From Orenia marismortui DSM 5156 (GTDB taxonomy: Bacteria; Bacillota; Halanaerobiia; Halobacteroidales; Halobacteroidaceae), in the NCBI RefSeq assembly GCF_000379025.1, contig NZ_KB900617.1, positions 1,276,972 to 1,317,364 on the forward strand: a stretch of DNA of 40,393 nt, in the 5' to 3' direction. Each line of letters opens with the position of its first letter. Within the stretch, counting starts at the first letter, position 1. The translations under genes and the position numbers were made by a program. Below are positions 1 through 7,939 of the stretch, one piece after another. The notes under the pieces are model-generated. The model saw only the letters and a list, made by a program, of their open reading frames with translations, made no database searches and was not told where the DNA came from.

Positions 1-376
1 TTTCATCTTCCTGTATTTGATTAGCAATTACTTCTGGAGACCATTTATCTTGTTTTATTTTTCTTTCTATAAATCTTGCTAACTCATGTTCCTTAGCTAT
101 TTTTATCTTAGTTCCTTTAGCTGTAGCATTTTTATCATAGACTTTTTGCGCTATTTCAGCATCATATTCTATTCTTGTCGTATAATCAGAATTTAATAAT
201 TTTAATTCACCTTTCTTAAGCTCTCTACTTATTGTTGTTCTATGTTTTCCTAACTCTTTTGCTATCTCCTTATCTTTCTTACCTTGAATATTATATAAAT
301 GCTCTATTATTTTCCTATCTTCCAAAGTTAGGTGTTTTCCTTTTTTACTTTTTCTGTTATAATTATTTTGACACAT
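1..376 (-). CDS. IS30-family transposase, N-terminal part (cut by window edge)
   Basis: This is the first ~125 residues of the transposase encoded in full at 10510-11583; the C-terminal catalytic part is outside the window. The visible region is the N-terminal helix-turn-helix typical of IS30 transposases (KKDKEIAKELGKHRTTISREL), which binds the element ends. The start at 376 is the ATG that corresponds to 11583 in the complete copy. It appears intact as far as it can be seen; its state beyond the window is unknown. Confidence 0.9.
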   Translation of the reverse strand, partial: MCQNNYNRKSKKGKHLTLEDRKIIEHLYNIQGKKDKEIAKELGKHRTTISRELKKGELKLLNSDYTTRIEYDAEIAQKVYDKNATAKGTKIKIAKEHELARFIERKIKQDKWSPEVIANQIQEDE

Positions 377-491
377 ATTTTAATACCTCACTTTATGTTA
401 TTTGTGGTTATTTAACATTATATATGAGGCATTTCTATGTGTCACTTTTTATTTTTTGATCTACTTGTGCATTTAATTATACAATGCTCCT
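1..491 (-). mobile_element. IS30-family element, partial (copy 1)
   Basis: This segment matches 11208-11698 base for base by eye except one difference at position 430 (C here, T at 11637), so it is the same element as the complete copy at 10444-11698. Similarity stops sharply at 491/11698, which marks the element end. The other end lies outside the window, so target duplication cannot be checked. Both copies have the same orientation. The element end lies only 12 bp from the T-tract of the nifJ terminator. Confidence 0.9.
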
Positions 492-502
492 TCCAATTAG
501 CA

Positions 503-538
503 TAAAAAAAGAAGCAGTAGAATACTCTACCGCTTCTT
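503..538 (-). terminator. Rho-independent terminator of nifJ
   Basis: A hairpin (arms about 511-519 and 529-537, one mismatch) is followed on the minus strand by a run of seven T (503-510). It starts 17 bp beyond the nifJ stop codon, so nifJ is probably transcribed alone. Confidence 0.85.
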
Positions 539-554
539 AATTTGAAGTATATAT

Positions 555-3500
555 TTATTCTTTTGTAGCTGCTACTTCATCTTGAGCAACTTCAGTTTCA
601 TTAGTTACTTCATTAGAATAATCCATTGCAGCATAACGTTGATACATTGCCCAACGACGTTTAGCCGCTTCTTTATTTGCTTGTAGTAATTCTTCAGCTT
701 CCTCAGGATTAATCTTGCTTAATTGAGAATAACGTCTCTCACTCATTAAGAAGTCATGATACTTATCCCATTCAGGATCTTTACAATCAATTTGTAATGG
801 GTTTTTACCTTCTTCTGCTAAAGCAGGATCAAATCTATAAGTTGGCCAATATCCACATTCTGTAGCTAACTTAGCTTGACGATTAGCATTAGTTAATCCA
901 CCTTTAACACCATGGTTGATACATGGAGAATAAGCAATTACAAGTGATGGTCCTTCATGAGCCTCTGCTTCTAACATAGCTTTTAATACTTGAGCTTGGC
1001 TTGCACCATGAGATACTTGTGCCACATATACATGACCATAAGTCATAGCAATAGCACCTAAATCTTTCTTACTACCAGGCTTACCAGCAGCAGTAAACTT
1101 AGCAATAGAACCAGTTTGAGCAGCCTTTGATGACTGACCTCCTGTATTAGAATATACTTGTGTATCTACTACTAAAATATTAATATCTTCATTACTAGCT
1201 ATTACATGGTCTAATCCGCCATAACCAATATCATAAGCCCATCCATCTCCACCGATCATCCAGTTAGATTGTTTTACGATGAAGTCTTTAACTCCTAAGA
1301 TTTCCTTAGCAGCTTCACAAGAAGTATTATCTAAAGCCTCAACTAATTTAGCCTTTAAGTCTTTAGTTTCAACTCCACTATTACGATTTTCCATCCATTC
1401 TGTAAATAATTCTTGTAATTCAGGCTCTACTTGATCCATAGTCTCAGTCATAATATTTTGAATTCTATCACGAGTAGTTTCAGAAGCAATTCTCATCCCG
1501 AATCCAAATTCAGCATTATCCTCAAATAATGAGTTAGCCCAAGCAGGACCTCTACCATCACTATCTTTAGTAAATGGAGTTGCTGGATAAGATCCACCAT
1601 AGATTGAAGAACATCCAGTTGCATTAGCAATTGTCATTCTGTCTCCAAATAATTGAGAAATTAACTTAACATATGGAGTCTCTCCACAACCAGCACAAGC
1701 CCCAGAGAATTCAAATAATGGCTTAGCAAATTGTGAACCTTTTACATTAGTTGTCTTTAATTTATCATCTTTATATGTTACTTCATTGAACATATATTCT
1801 GCATATTCTGGTTCACCAGCTGCAATAGAATCTTTAATTGGTACCATTTCAAGAGCTTTATTTCCTCTCATACCTGGACATACATTAGCACAAACTCCAC
1901 ATCCAGTACAATCTAAAGTAGAAACTTGTAGACGATATTGCAATCCATCTAACCCTCTGCCTAATGGCTTCTTAGTTGTCATACCTTCAGGAGCATTAGC
2001 TACCTCTTCTTCATCCATTAAGAATGGTCTAATTACTGCATGAGGACATACAAAAGCACATTGGTTACACTGAATACAGTTTTCATCTACCCATTTTGGA
2101 ACAAAATTAGCAATACCACGTTTTTCATATGCAGCAGTACCATTAATCATTGTACCATCTGCATAATCTTCAAACACTGATACTGGTAATTCATATCCTT
2201 TGATAGCATTGATTGGATCTGCAATATTCTTAACAAAGTCTGGACGGCTTTCATCTACTTTAGCAGCTTCTTCTGCTTCTAAGTTAGCCCAAGCTGGATC
2301 TACAGTTACTTCTACTAAACCTTCAGCACCCTTGTCAATTGCTTTCCAGTTTAATTCAACTATTTCTTTACCTTTACGTCCATATAACTTGTCAGCATAT
2401 TCTTTCATTAAATCTTGAGCTCTATCATAAGGCATGATTTGCTCATTTAATTTAAAGAATGCAGATTGCATGATAGTATTAGTACGACGTCCTAATCCAA
2501 TTTCTTGAGCCAAAGTTACAGCATCAATAATATAGAATTTAGCATTCTTCTCAGCTAATTCCTTTTTAACGCTATTAGGCATCTTCTCTACTATCTCATC
2601 AGCACTAGAAACTGTATTTAATAAGAATGTTCCACCTTCTTGTAACCCACTTAACATATCATACTTATCTAAGTACGAATCTGTAGAACAGGATACAAAA
2701 CTTGGATTAGATACTAAATAAGTAGATCTAACAGGATCTTTACCAAAACGTAAATTAGAACGAGTTACCCCACCTGACTTCTTAGAGTCATATGCAAAGT
2801 ATCCTTGTGCATATAAGTCAGTATTATCACCAATGATTTTAATTGTGTTCTTATTAGCACCAACAGTACCATCAGAACCTAAACCATAGAATAATGCTTC
2901 CGTTACATCATCAGATAATACATTAATATCTTCTCCAACTTCTAATGATAAATTAGTTACATCATCATCAATACCAATTGTGAAATTATCTTTAGCTTCT
3001 CCAGCTAAATTATCATATACGGCAATGATTTGAGCAGGATTAGTATCTTTAGAAGATAAACCATAACGTCCACCAATAATTAATGGAGCGTCCTCTTTAC
3101 CATAAAATACTGATTTAACATCCAAATATAATGGTTCTCCAACAGAACCAGACTCTTTTGTTCTATCTAATACAGCAATTCTTTCAATACTCTCTGGTAA
3201 AGCCTTAAAGAAATGTTTAGCACTGAATGGACGATATAAGTGAACAGTTAATAGACCTACTTTACGTCCTTGTGCATTTAAATAGTCAACTGTTTCCTCA
3301 ATAGCTTCAGTTACTGATCCCATAGCAATAATAACATCAGTTGCATCTTCAGCACCATAATATACAAATGGAGCATATTCACGACCAGTTACTTTAGAAA
3401 TTTCAGCCATATATTTCGCAGCAATATCAGGAAGTTCTTCATAATATTTATTTTGAACCTCTCTAGTTTGGAAGTATACATCATCATTTTGAGCTGAACC

Positions 3501-4148
3501 ACGAGTTACAGGATGTTCAGGATTTAATGCATTATTACGAAATTCTTGAACAGCCTCTCTATCTAATAAACGATCATATACTTCATAGTCCATCATTTCA
3601 ACTTTTTGAATTTCATGTGAAGTACGGAATCCATCGAAGAAGTGAACAAAAGGAACTTTACCTTCAATTGCAGCTAAGTGAGCTACTCCACCTAAGTCCA
3701 TAACTTCTTGTACTGATCCACTTGCTAACATAGCAAAACCAGTTTGACGTGCAGCCATTACATCTTGGTGATCACCAAAAATTGATAAAGCCTGTGCAGC
3801 AATTGATCTTGCAGCTACATGTATAACACCTGGTAATAATTCACCAGCTATCTTATACATATTAGGAACCTTTAACAATAATCCCTGTGATGCAGTATAT
3901 GTAGTAGTCAATGCACCAGCTTGTAAAGAACCATGTACAGTAGCAGCTGCTCCTGCTTCAGATTGCATCTCTACAACATTAACAGGCATACCAAACAAGT
4001 TCTTCTTACCTTGAGAAGCCCATAAGTCAACATACTCTGCCATCGGAGATGATGGTGTGATAGGATAAATACCAGCTACTTCAGTAAATGCATAAGATGT
4101 ATATGCAGCAGCTTGATTTCCATCCATAGTTTTCATTTTCTTTGACAT
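555..4148 (-). CDS. nifJ: Pyruvate:ferredoxin (flavodoxin) oxidoreductase
   Basis: This cytoplasmic enzyme oxidatively decarboxylates pyruvate with CoA to acetyl-CoA and CO2, reducing ferredoxin. At 1197 aa it has the full length of the single-chain homodimeric PFOR. In order: the N-terminal pyrimidine-binding TPP region (GIYPITPSSPMAEYVDLWA), the central transketolase-like domains, a two-cluster ferredoxin domain (CIQCNQCAFVCP and CTGCGVCANVCP), a further cluster region beginning CAGCGETPYVKL, and the C-terminal TPP-binding part (GGDGWAYDIGYGG, NTGGQSSKA). The tail is acidic and Glu-rich. The start is supported by an AAGGGGTGG ribosome-binding site. It has its own sigma-A type promoter (4201-4229) and terminator. 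The next genes upstream encode Rex and hydrogenase, so reduced ferredoxin made here plausibly feeds H2 production. Confidence 0.97.
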   Translation of the reverse strand: MSKKMKTMDGNQAAAYTSYAFTEVAGIYPITPSSPMAEYVDLWASQGKKNLFGMPVNVVEMQSEAGAAATVHGSLQAGALTTTYTASQGLLLKVPNMYKIAGELLPGVIHVAARSIAAQALSIFGDHQDVMAARQTGFAMLASGSVQEVMDLGGVAHLAAIEGKVPFVHFFDGFRTSHEIQKVEMMDYEVYDRLLDREAVQEFRNNALNPEHPVTRGSAQNDDVYFQTREVQNKYYEELPDIAAKYMAEISKVTGREYAPFVYYGAEDATDVIIAMGSVTEAIEETVDYLNAQGRKVGLLTVHLYRPFSAKHFFKALPESIERIAVLDRTKESGSVGEPLYLDVKSVFYGKEDAPLIIGGRYGLSSKDTNPAQIIAVYDNLAGEAKDNFTIGIDDDVTNLSLEVGEDINVLSDDVTEALFYGLGSDGTVGANKNTIKIIGDNTDLYAQGYFAYDSKKSGGVTRSNLRFGKDPVRSTYLVSNPSFVSCSTDSYLDKYDMLSGLQEGGTFLLNTVSSADEIVEKMPNSVKKELAEKNAKFYIIDAVTLAQEIGLGRRTNTIMQSAFFKLNEQIMPYDRAQDLMKEYADKLYGRKGKEIVELNWKAIDKGAEGLVEVTVDPAWANLEAEEAAKVDESRPDFVKNIADPINAIKGYELPVSVFEDYADGTMINGTAAYEKRGIANFVPKWVDENCIQCNQCAFVCPHAVIRPFLMDEEEVANAPEGMTTKKPLGRGLDGLQYRLQVSTLDCTGCGVCANVCPGMRGNKALEMVPIKDSIAAGEPEYAEYMFNEVTYKDDKLKTTNVKGSQFAKPLFEFSGACAGCGETPYVKLISQLFGDRMTIANATGCSSIYGGSYPATPFTKDSDGRGPAWANSLFEDNAEFGFGMRIASETTRDRIQNIMTETMDQVEPELQELFTEWMENRNSGVETKDLKAKLVEALDNTSCEAAKEILGVKDFIVKQSNWMIGGDGWAYDIGYGGLDHVIASNEDINILVVDTQVYSNTGGQSSKAAQTGSIAKFTAAGKPGSKKDLGAIAMTYGHVYVAQVSHGASQAQVLKAMLEAEAHEGPSLVIAYSPCINHGVKGGLTNANRQAKLATECGYWPTYRFDPALAEEGKNPLQIDCKDPEWDKYHDFLMSERRYSQLSKINPEEAEELLQANKEAAKRRWAMYQRYAAMDYSNEVTNETEVAQDEVAATKE

Positions 4149-4200
4149 ACTTTTTCCACCCCTTTATATATTAAAATATCGGATATATCTTACCAGTTTT

Positions 4201-4229
4201 AGTATATTACAATTAATAAACCAAGTCAA
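4201..4229 (-). promoter_or_regulatory. nifJ promoter (sigma-A type)
   Basis: On the minus strand: -35 TTGACT (4224-4229), 17-bp spacer, -10 TATACT (4201-4206), about 50 bp before the nifJ start. No Rex-type palindrome (TTGTTA...TAACAA) is visible here. Confidence 0.75.
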
Positions 4230-4275
4230 ATATTTGAATTTTCAAAAAACTATCTCATTAGAAGTAATAATTATA

Positions 4276-4304
4276 CAAAAAAGAAAATGACCATTAGGTC
4301 ATTT
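4276..4304 (-). terminator. Terminator of the hydrogenase-rex operon
   Basis: An 8-bp perfect stem (AAATGACC, 4285-4292, with GGTCATTT, 4297-4304) and a 4-nt loop are followed on the minus strand by a T-rich tract. It lies about 40 bp past the rex stop and before the nifJ promoter. Confidence 0.8.
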
Positions 4305-4342
4305 TTTTGATATAGTTTGGTCAAATTTAGACATCCTTTACC

Positions 4343-4990
4343 TTATTTCTTATCATCTTTAACTTTAAAGGAAAGCCTCAGTAACCCTTCTGTTAAATGC
4401 TCATTTTCAACTGATACTCCTTTAGGAACCTTTAAATCTACAGGAGCAAAATTCCAAATTCCTTTTACTCCAGCATCAATCATTCTGTCAGCTAATTTTT
4501 GGGCTGCCTCTTCAGGAACGGTAATAATAGCAATATTAATGTCATTTTCTCTAATATAACTTTCTATTGTCTCAATATCTCTAACTTTAATACCATTAAT
4601 CATCATTCCTACAAGTCTTGGATTGATATCAAAAGCAGCAGATAAATAAAAACCTCGCCTTTTAAAATCTGTTGAATTAATTAATGCCTGTCCTAAATTC
4701 CCTACTCCTATAAGGACCATGTTACTCTTCTTTTCTATCCCCATCACCTTAGATAATTCATTATAAAGTTTTTCTATATTATAGCCATATCCTTGTTGTC
4801 CAAAGTTACCGAAATGGTTTAAATCTTGGCGTAATTGAGGAGCTGAGACCCCTACAATTTGACCAAAATCTTTAGAAGATATCTTTTCTACACCTTTTCT
4901 TATTAATTTAGATAAATGCCGATGATATTTTGGTAACCTTTTAATTACAGCAGTAGGTATAACAATTTCTTCTCCTTCTTTGCGAATCAT
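4343..4990 (-). CDS. rex: Redox-sensing transcriptional repressor Rex
   Basis: Rex senses the NADH/NAD+ ratio: without bound NADH it binds operators near TTGTTAANNNNTTAACAA and represses fermentation and respiration genes. At 215 aa it has normal family length. The N-terminal ~80 residues are a winged helix (VIKRLPKYHRHLSKLIRKGVE, SAPQLRQDLNHFGNFGQQGYGY); a Rossmann fold follows with the dinucleotide loop VLIGVGNLGQA and a domain-swap C-terminal helix. It starts 18 bp after the [FeFe] hydrogenase stop, with no terminator between, so it is probably the last gene of the hydrogenase operon. With the operator at 9899-9916 this suggests Rex represses its own operon. The operator-repressor link is inference. 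Confidence 0.96.
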   Translation of the reverse strand: MIRKEGEEIVIPTAVIKRLPKYHRHLSKLIRKGVEKISSKDFGQIVGVSAPQLRQDLNHFGNFGQQGYGYNIEKLYNELSKVMGIEKKSNMVLIGVGNLGQALINSTDFKRRGFYLSAAFDINPRLVGMMINGIKVRDIETIESYIRENDINIAIITVPEEAAQKLADRMIDAGVKGIWNFAPVDLKVPKGVSVENEHLTEGLLRLSFKVKDDKK

Positions 4991-5008
4991 CTATTAAATC
5001 CCCCTTTT

Positions 5009-6514
5009 TTAACGGTGAAATATATGATTGCCTAATTTTTCGATAAGAGTTTGAGCATCATTATTATCTACTGACTGTCTTATATGAGCTTCCTCACCGA
5101 ATTGATCTACTTGCCTAGTTATCACCTTTGTATTCATCAAAGTAGCTGGACCGCCAACACAACCACCTTTACATCCCATTCCTTCTATAAAGGAATTCTG
5201 ATATTGTTTAGCTTGACTTAGTCTTAATACTTTCATACATTCTTCAAGCCCTTGAGCCTCAACAGTATTAAATTCTCTAGTCTCATCTATTTTAGCTACT
5301 GAACCTTCTACCGCTTTAATTAAACCACCACTTCTAGCAAAAGTTCTTCCTGCATCACTAACACCTTCCATTTCATTATCTTCTTCTATATTAGCTAAGT
5401 TAATTCCTGCACCAACAAACATAGATCCTAATTCTTCAAAAGTTAACACCGTATCTATAGAAGTTTCATTTAAAGCTTCATCTTTTTTGGCAATACAAGG
5501 ACCAATAAATACTACTTTGGCTTCTGGATCTTCCTGATGTAATACTCTAGCTAAAGCAACCATAGGTGACACAGTACTAGAACTATTCTCTAATAACTTA
5601 GGAAACTCCTGCTTAATTAAAGTTAAAAATGATGGGCAACAAGAAGTAGTTAAGTAATCTTGCTTATCAGGCACCTTATTTAAAAACTCTTTACTCTCCT
5701 CAATAGCTACTATATCTGCACCTAATGCAACCTCTTTTACTTCTTTAAACCCAAGCTTTTTCAATCCTTTTTTAATCTGAGTAGTTTTAATCTTAGGACC
5801 AAACTGGCCTACAAAAGCTGGAGCTAAAATAGCAATGACTTCTTCTGTTTTAAGTAAATTAATAGTCTGTAAAATCTCCGACTTATATGTAATAGCTCCA
5901 AAAGGACAAGCTTGGATACATGAACCGCAAGAAACACATTTATTATAATCAATTTTAGCTTGTCTATTACTATCAGCCTTTATAGCATCTATACCACAAG
6001 CTGTTTCACAAGGTCGACTCATTTTTAAAATAGCATTATAAGAGCATGCTTTTTGGCATAGACCACATTCTATACATTTATTTTGATCAATATATGCTCT
6101 GTTCTGTACTATTACAATTGCATCTTTAGGACAAGCATTAATACAACTATGATCTACACAGTTTCGACAAGCATCACTTACTCTATATTTATCTAAAGGA
6201 CAGCGATCACAAGCAATATCTAAAACACCAATAGTATGCCCCTCTACTGTCTCTAAATTTAAAGCTTCAGTCGCCAAACTTTTTAAGTCCTTGGAATTCC
6301 CTTTTGCTGACAAGCCTAAAGCAGATTTAATTCTTTGATTAACAATGGCTCTCTCTTTATGTGCACAACATCTATACCCTAAGCCTTGATCTGGAATCAA
6401 TTTTTCTGGAAGTTGGTCAATCTTTTCTTCTAAATCATCTTCAAAAGCTAATTTAGATATACTACTAAATACTCTACGTCTAAGTTTAGTAACTTCTGAA
6501 ACATTCTTACTCAT
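5009..6514 (-). CDS. [FeFe] hydrogenase, monomeric ferredoxin-type (resembles group B)
   Basis: Predicted catalytic H2-evolving or H2-oxidising enzyme of 501 aa. The N-terminus (to ~100) has a CC pair (YRCCAHKER, 49-50), then CDRCPLDKYRVSDACRNC (102-119) and several 4Fe-4S ferredoxin motifs (CVDHSCINACP, CIECGLCQKAC, CVSCGSCIQACP) up to ~205. The H-cluster domain has TSCCPSF (Cys292, Cys293), GPCIAKKDE (Cys340) and EGMGCKGGCVGGP (Cys448, Cys452), so all four H-cluster cysteines and the proton-relay cysteine are present. L1 ends in Phe rather than Trp, and L2 begins GPC rather than MPC, unlike classical clostridial HydA. It is flanked by a [2Fe-2S] protein and rex. The layout resembles the hfs-type operons of Thermoanaerobacterium (catalytic plus PAS-containing hydrogenase with a SpoIIE-type gene); the subgroup is inferred from domain layout. 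Confidence 0.9.
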   Translation of the reverse strand: MSKNVSEVTKLRRRVFSSISKLAFEDDLEEKIDQLPEKLIPDQGLGYRCCAHKERAIVNQRIKSALGLSAKGNSKDLKSLATEALNLETVEGHTIGVLDIACDRCPLDKYRVSDACRNCVDHSCINACPKDAIVIVQNRAYIDQNKCIECGLCQKACSYNAILKMSRPCETACGIDAIKADSNRQAKIDYNKCVSCGSCIQACPFGAITYKSEILQTINLLKTEEVIAILAPAFVGQFGPKIKTTQIKKGLKKLGFKEVKEVALGADIVAIEESKEFLNKVPDKQDYLTTSCCPSFLTLIKQEFPKLLENSSSTVSPMVALARVLHQEDPEAKVVFIGPCIAKKDEALNETSIDTVLTFEELGSMFVGAGINLANIEEDNEMEGVSDAGRTFARSGGLIKAVEGSVAKIDETREFNTVEAQGLEECMKVLRLSQAKQYQNSFIEGMGCKGGCVGGPATLMNTKVITRQVDQFGEEAHIRQSVDNNDAQTLIEKLGNHIFHR

Positions 6515-6537
6515 AGTCTACCTCCTTAATTTGCAAA

Positions 6538-6768
6538 CTATAATTTTATTTTAATTAAATCTATCAATTCTTTTGGAGTTGTTGGAGCATATATCTCACC
6601 ATCAACTTGCACTGCTGGAGCCCCTTTACATTCATCTAGACAACTAACAGCTTCAATTTCTATATCAGCATTTGATTTCTTATTAAATTTATTTACTGCA
6701 TCTATTAAATTTTGTGCCCCCATCAAATGACATGGAGTACCAATACAAACCTTAACTTTTATGTTCAT
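6538..6768 (-). CDS. Thioredoxin-like [2Fe-2S] ferredoxin (NuoE/HydA-partner type)
   Basis: A 76-aa protein of the thioredoxin-fold [2Fe-2S] family, corresponding to the C-terminal half of NuoE/HydC. The four cluster cysteines are visible: CIGTPCHLMG near the N-terminus and CLDECKGAPAVQV in the second half. It probably passes electrons to or from the hydrogenase encoded 23 bp downstream. It lacks the N-terminal helical bundle of full NuoE subunits. It is one of two such proteins in the operon (the other at 9634-9885); they differ substantially, so this is not a recent duplication. The redox partner is not evident from sequence. Confidence 0.85.
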   Translation of the reverse strand: MNIKVKVCIGTPCHLMGAQNLIDAVNKFNKKSNADIEIEAVSCLDECKGAPAVQVDGEIYAPTTPKELIDLIKIKL

Positions 6769-6789
6769 CTTTAGCCCTCCTTAATAATA

Positions 6790-7938
6790 TCAAAACCATT
6801 CTACTATTATTTTTTTACCTTTTTCTTCTAAAGATTTAATTAATCGCTTTATAATTTGTTTCCTAATCGCCATATCCTCAGGTAATTTCAAGCTTTGATG
6901 GGCAGAATTAATCTTTTTACCCACTAATATATTAATATTGTCATTTTCTAGTAGTAATTTCGCTAACATAGTAGCTCCATCTTTTTTAACTGGTAAATCT
7001 TCTTTACAATTTACACTATTAATCCTTGAAACTGTCTTGTTTAATGTTAATAATCCTTCAGTAACTAAATCTATGCCTTCTAATCTTGAAATAGGTGGAA
7101 CAGTTGGATCATAATATTTAAGATCAACACTTAAACCTTTCTCTAACTCTCTAGCTACTATTTGAGCTGTAGTACCTCCAGCAACAACTTTGGTACCTGA
7201 ATGGGATACCAATTTATCTACAACCTCTTTGTCTTTATTATTATCTTGAGGAGGACCAGTAAATAATACTAAACTACGTTCTTCTCTAAACTTAGCAATA
7301 ACTGCAGTAGTATCATCACCAGGTTTCATACAATAATAGGCACTACATAAATTAATAACTCGTTCAGTAATCTTATTACTGCTCTCATATTCTTTAATAA
7401 TATCTTTAAGATATTTAGCAATTCCATCCCAACCTAAACCAAAATTAAGCAACCCCCCAATTCCAGCATGAGTTACTCCATCACTTATCAACATTATCAT
7501 TTCATTATTGTTTAATTGGAAATTAGCCTCTTTTATCTCTTTATCTCCAATCTTTCTTTTATTCATTTTAATTTGGGATATCTTTCCTTTATTATCAATA
7601 AAGAAAGAAGAGGGATTATCTATTTCTGCTAAATAAGTCTTTCCATCATTGAAGATTTGTAAAACTGTCAATGTTGAATAGGCTAACTGCCTTTCTTTAC
7701 ATACTGGTAAAGTTTGAGTAATGGTTTCTACTACTTCTTCTATAGGAATTCCTTTCTCTAATAACCTACTAGCAATCTTTGTTGTTAATGTAGATAGAAT
7801 ATTGGCCTTAACTCCACTTCCAAGACCATCAGATAATACTATAATTTTAGAATCTTGCCCTTCTACAATCTCTACATTATCACCACATAACTCTTCATTA
7901 TATTTAGAAAGATTAGCAACACTAGTTTCTACAAACAT
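6790..7938 (-). CDS. SpoIIE-type PP2C protein serine phosphatase
   Basis: A 382-aa protein. Residues 1-220 match the SpoIIE/PP2C phosphatase fold: metal-binding aspartates in VLSDGLGSGVKAN (Asp37), MLISDGVTHAG (Asp153) and PGDDTTAVIAKF (Asp208/209). Residues ~220-382 form a second conserved-looking region (GPPQDNNKDKEVVDKL, VVAGGTTAQIVAREL) that I cannot assign. No membrane segment is visible. It starts one base after the stop of the PAS/H-cluster gene, with GGAGGAAAGG upstream, so the two are translationally linked. Known sensory [FeFe] hydrogenases often sit beside such phosphatases; dephosphorylation of an anti-sigma or kinase partner in response to H2/redox is inferred. No kinase or anti-sigma antagonist is encoded nearby. 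Confidence 0.87.
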   Translation of the reverse strand: MFVETSVANLSKYNEELCGDNVEIVEGQDSKIIVLSDGLGSGVKANILSTLTTKIASRLLEKGIPIEEVVETITQTLPVCKERQLAYSTLTVLQIFNDGKTYLAEIDNPSSFFIDNKGKISQIKMNKRKIGDKEIKEANFQLNNNEMIMLISDGVTHAGIGGLLNFGLGWDGIAKYLKDIIKEYESSNKITERVINLCSAYYCMKPGDDTTAVIAKFREERSLVLFTGPPQDNNKDKEVVDKLVSHSGTKVVAGGTTAQIVARELEKGLSVDLKYYDPTVPPISRLEGIDLVTEGLLTLNKTVSRINSVNCKEDLPVKKDGATMLAKLLLENDNINILVGKKINSAHQSLKLPEDMAIRKQIIKRLIKSLEEKGKKIIVEWF

Positions 7939-7939
7939 G

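Noticed and set aside
232-459. Plus-strand frame (75 aa) at 232-459 and its copy at 11439-11666
   Set aside because: Antisense to the transposase start region; no ribosome-binding site; hydrophobic only because of T-rich antisense sequence.
1786-2418. Plus-strand frames antisense to nifJ
   Set aside because: Shadow frames opposite a well-conserved PFOR; no start signals or family resemblance.
4149-4342. Rex operator in front of nifJ
   Set aside because: No inverted TTGTTA/TAACAA pair can be found near the promoter; only AT-rich sequence.
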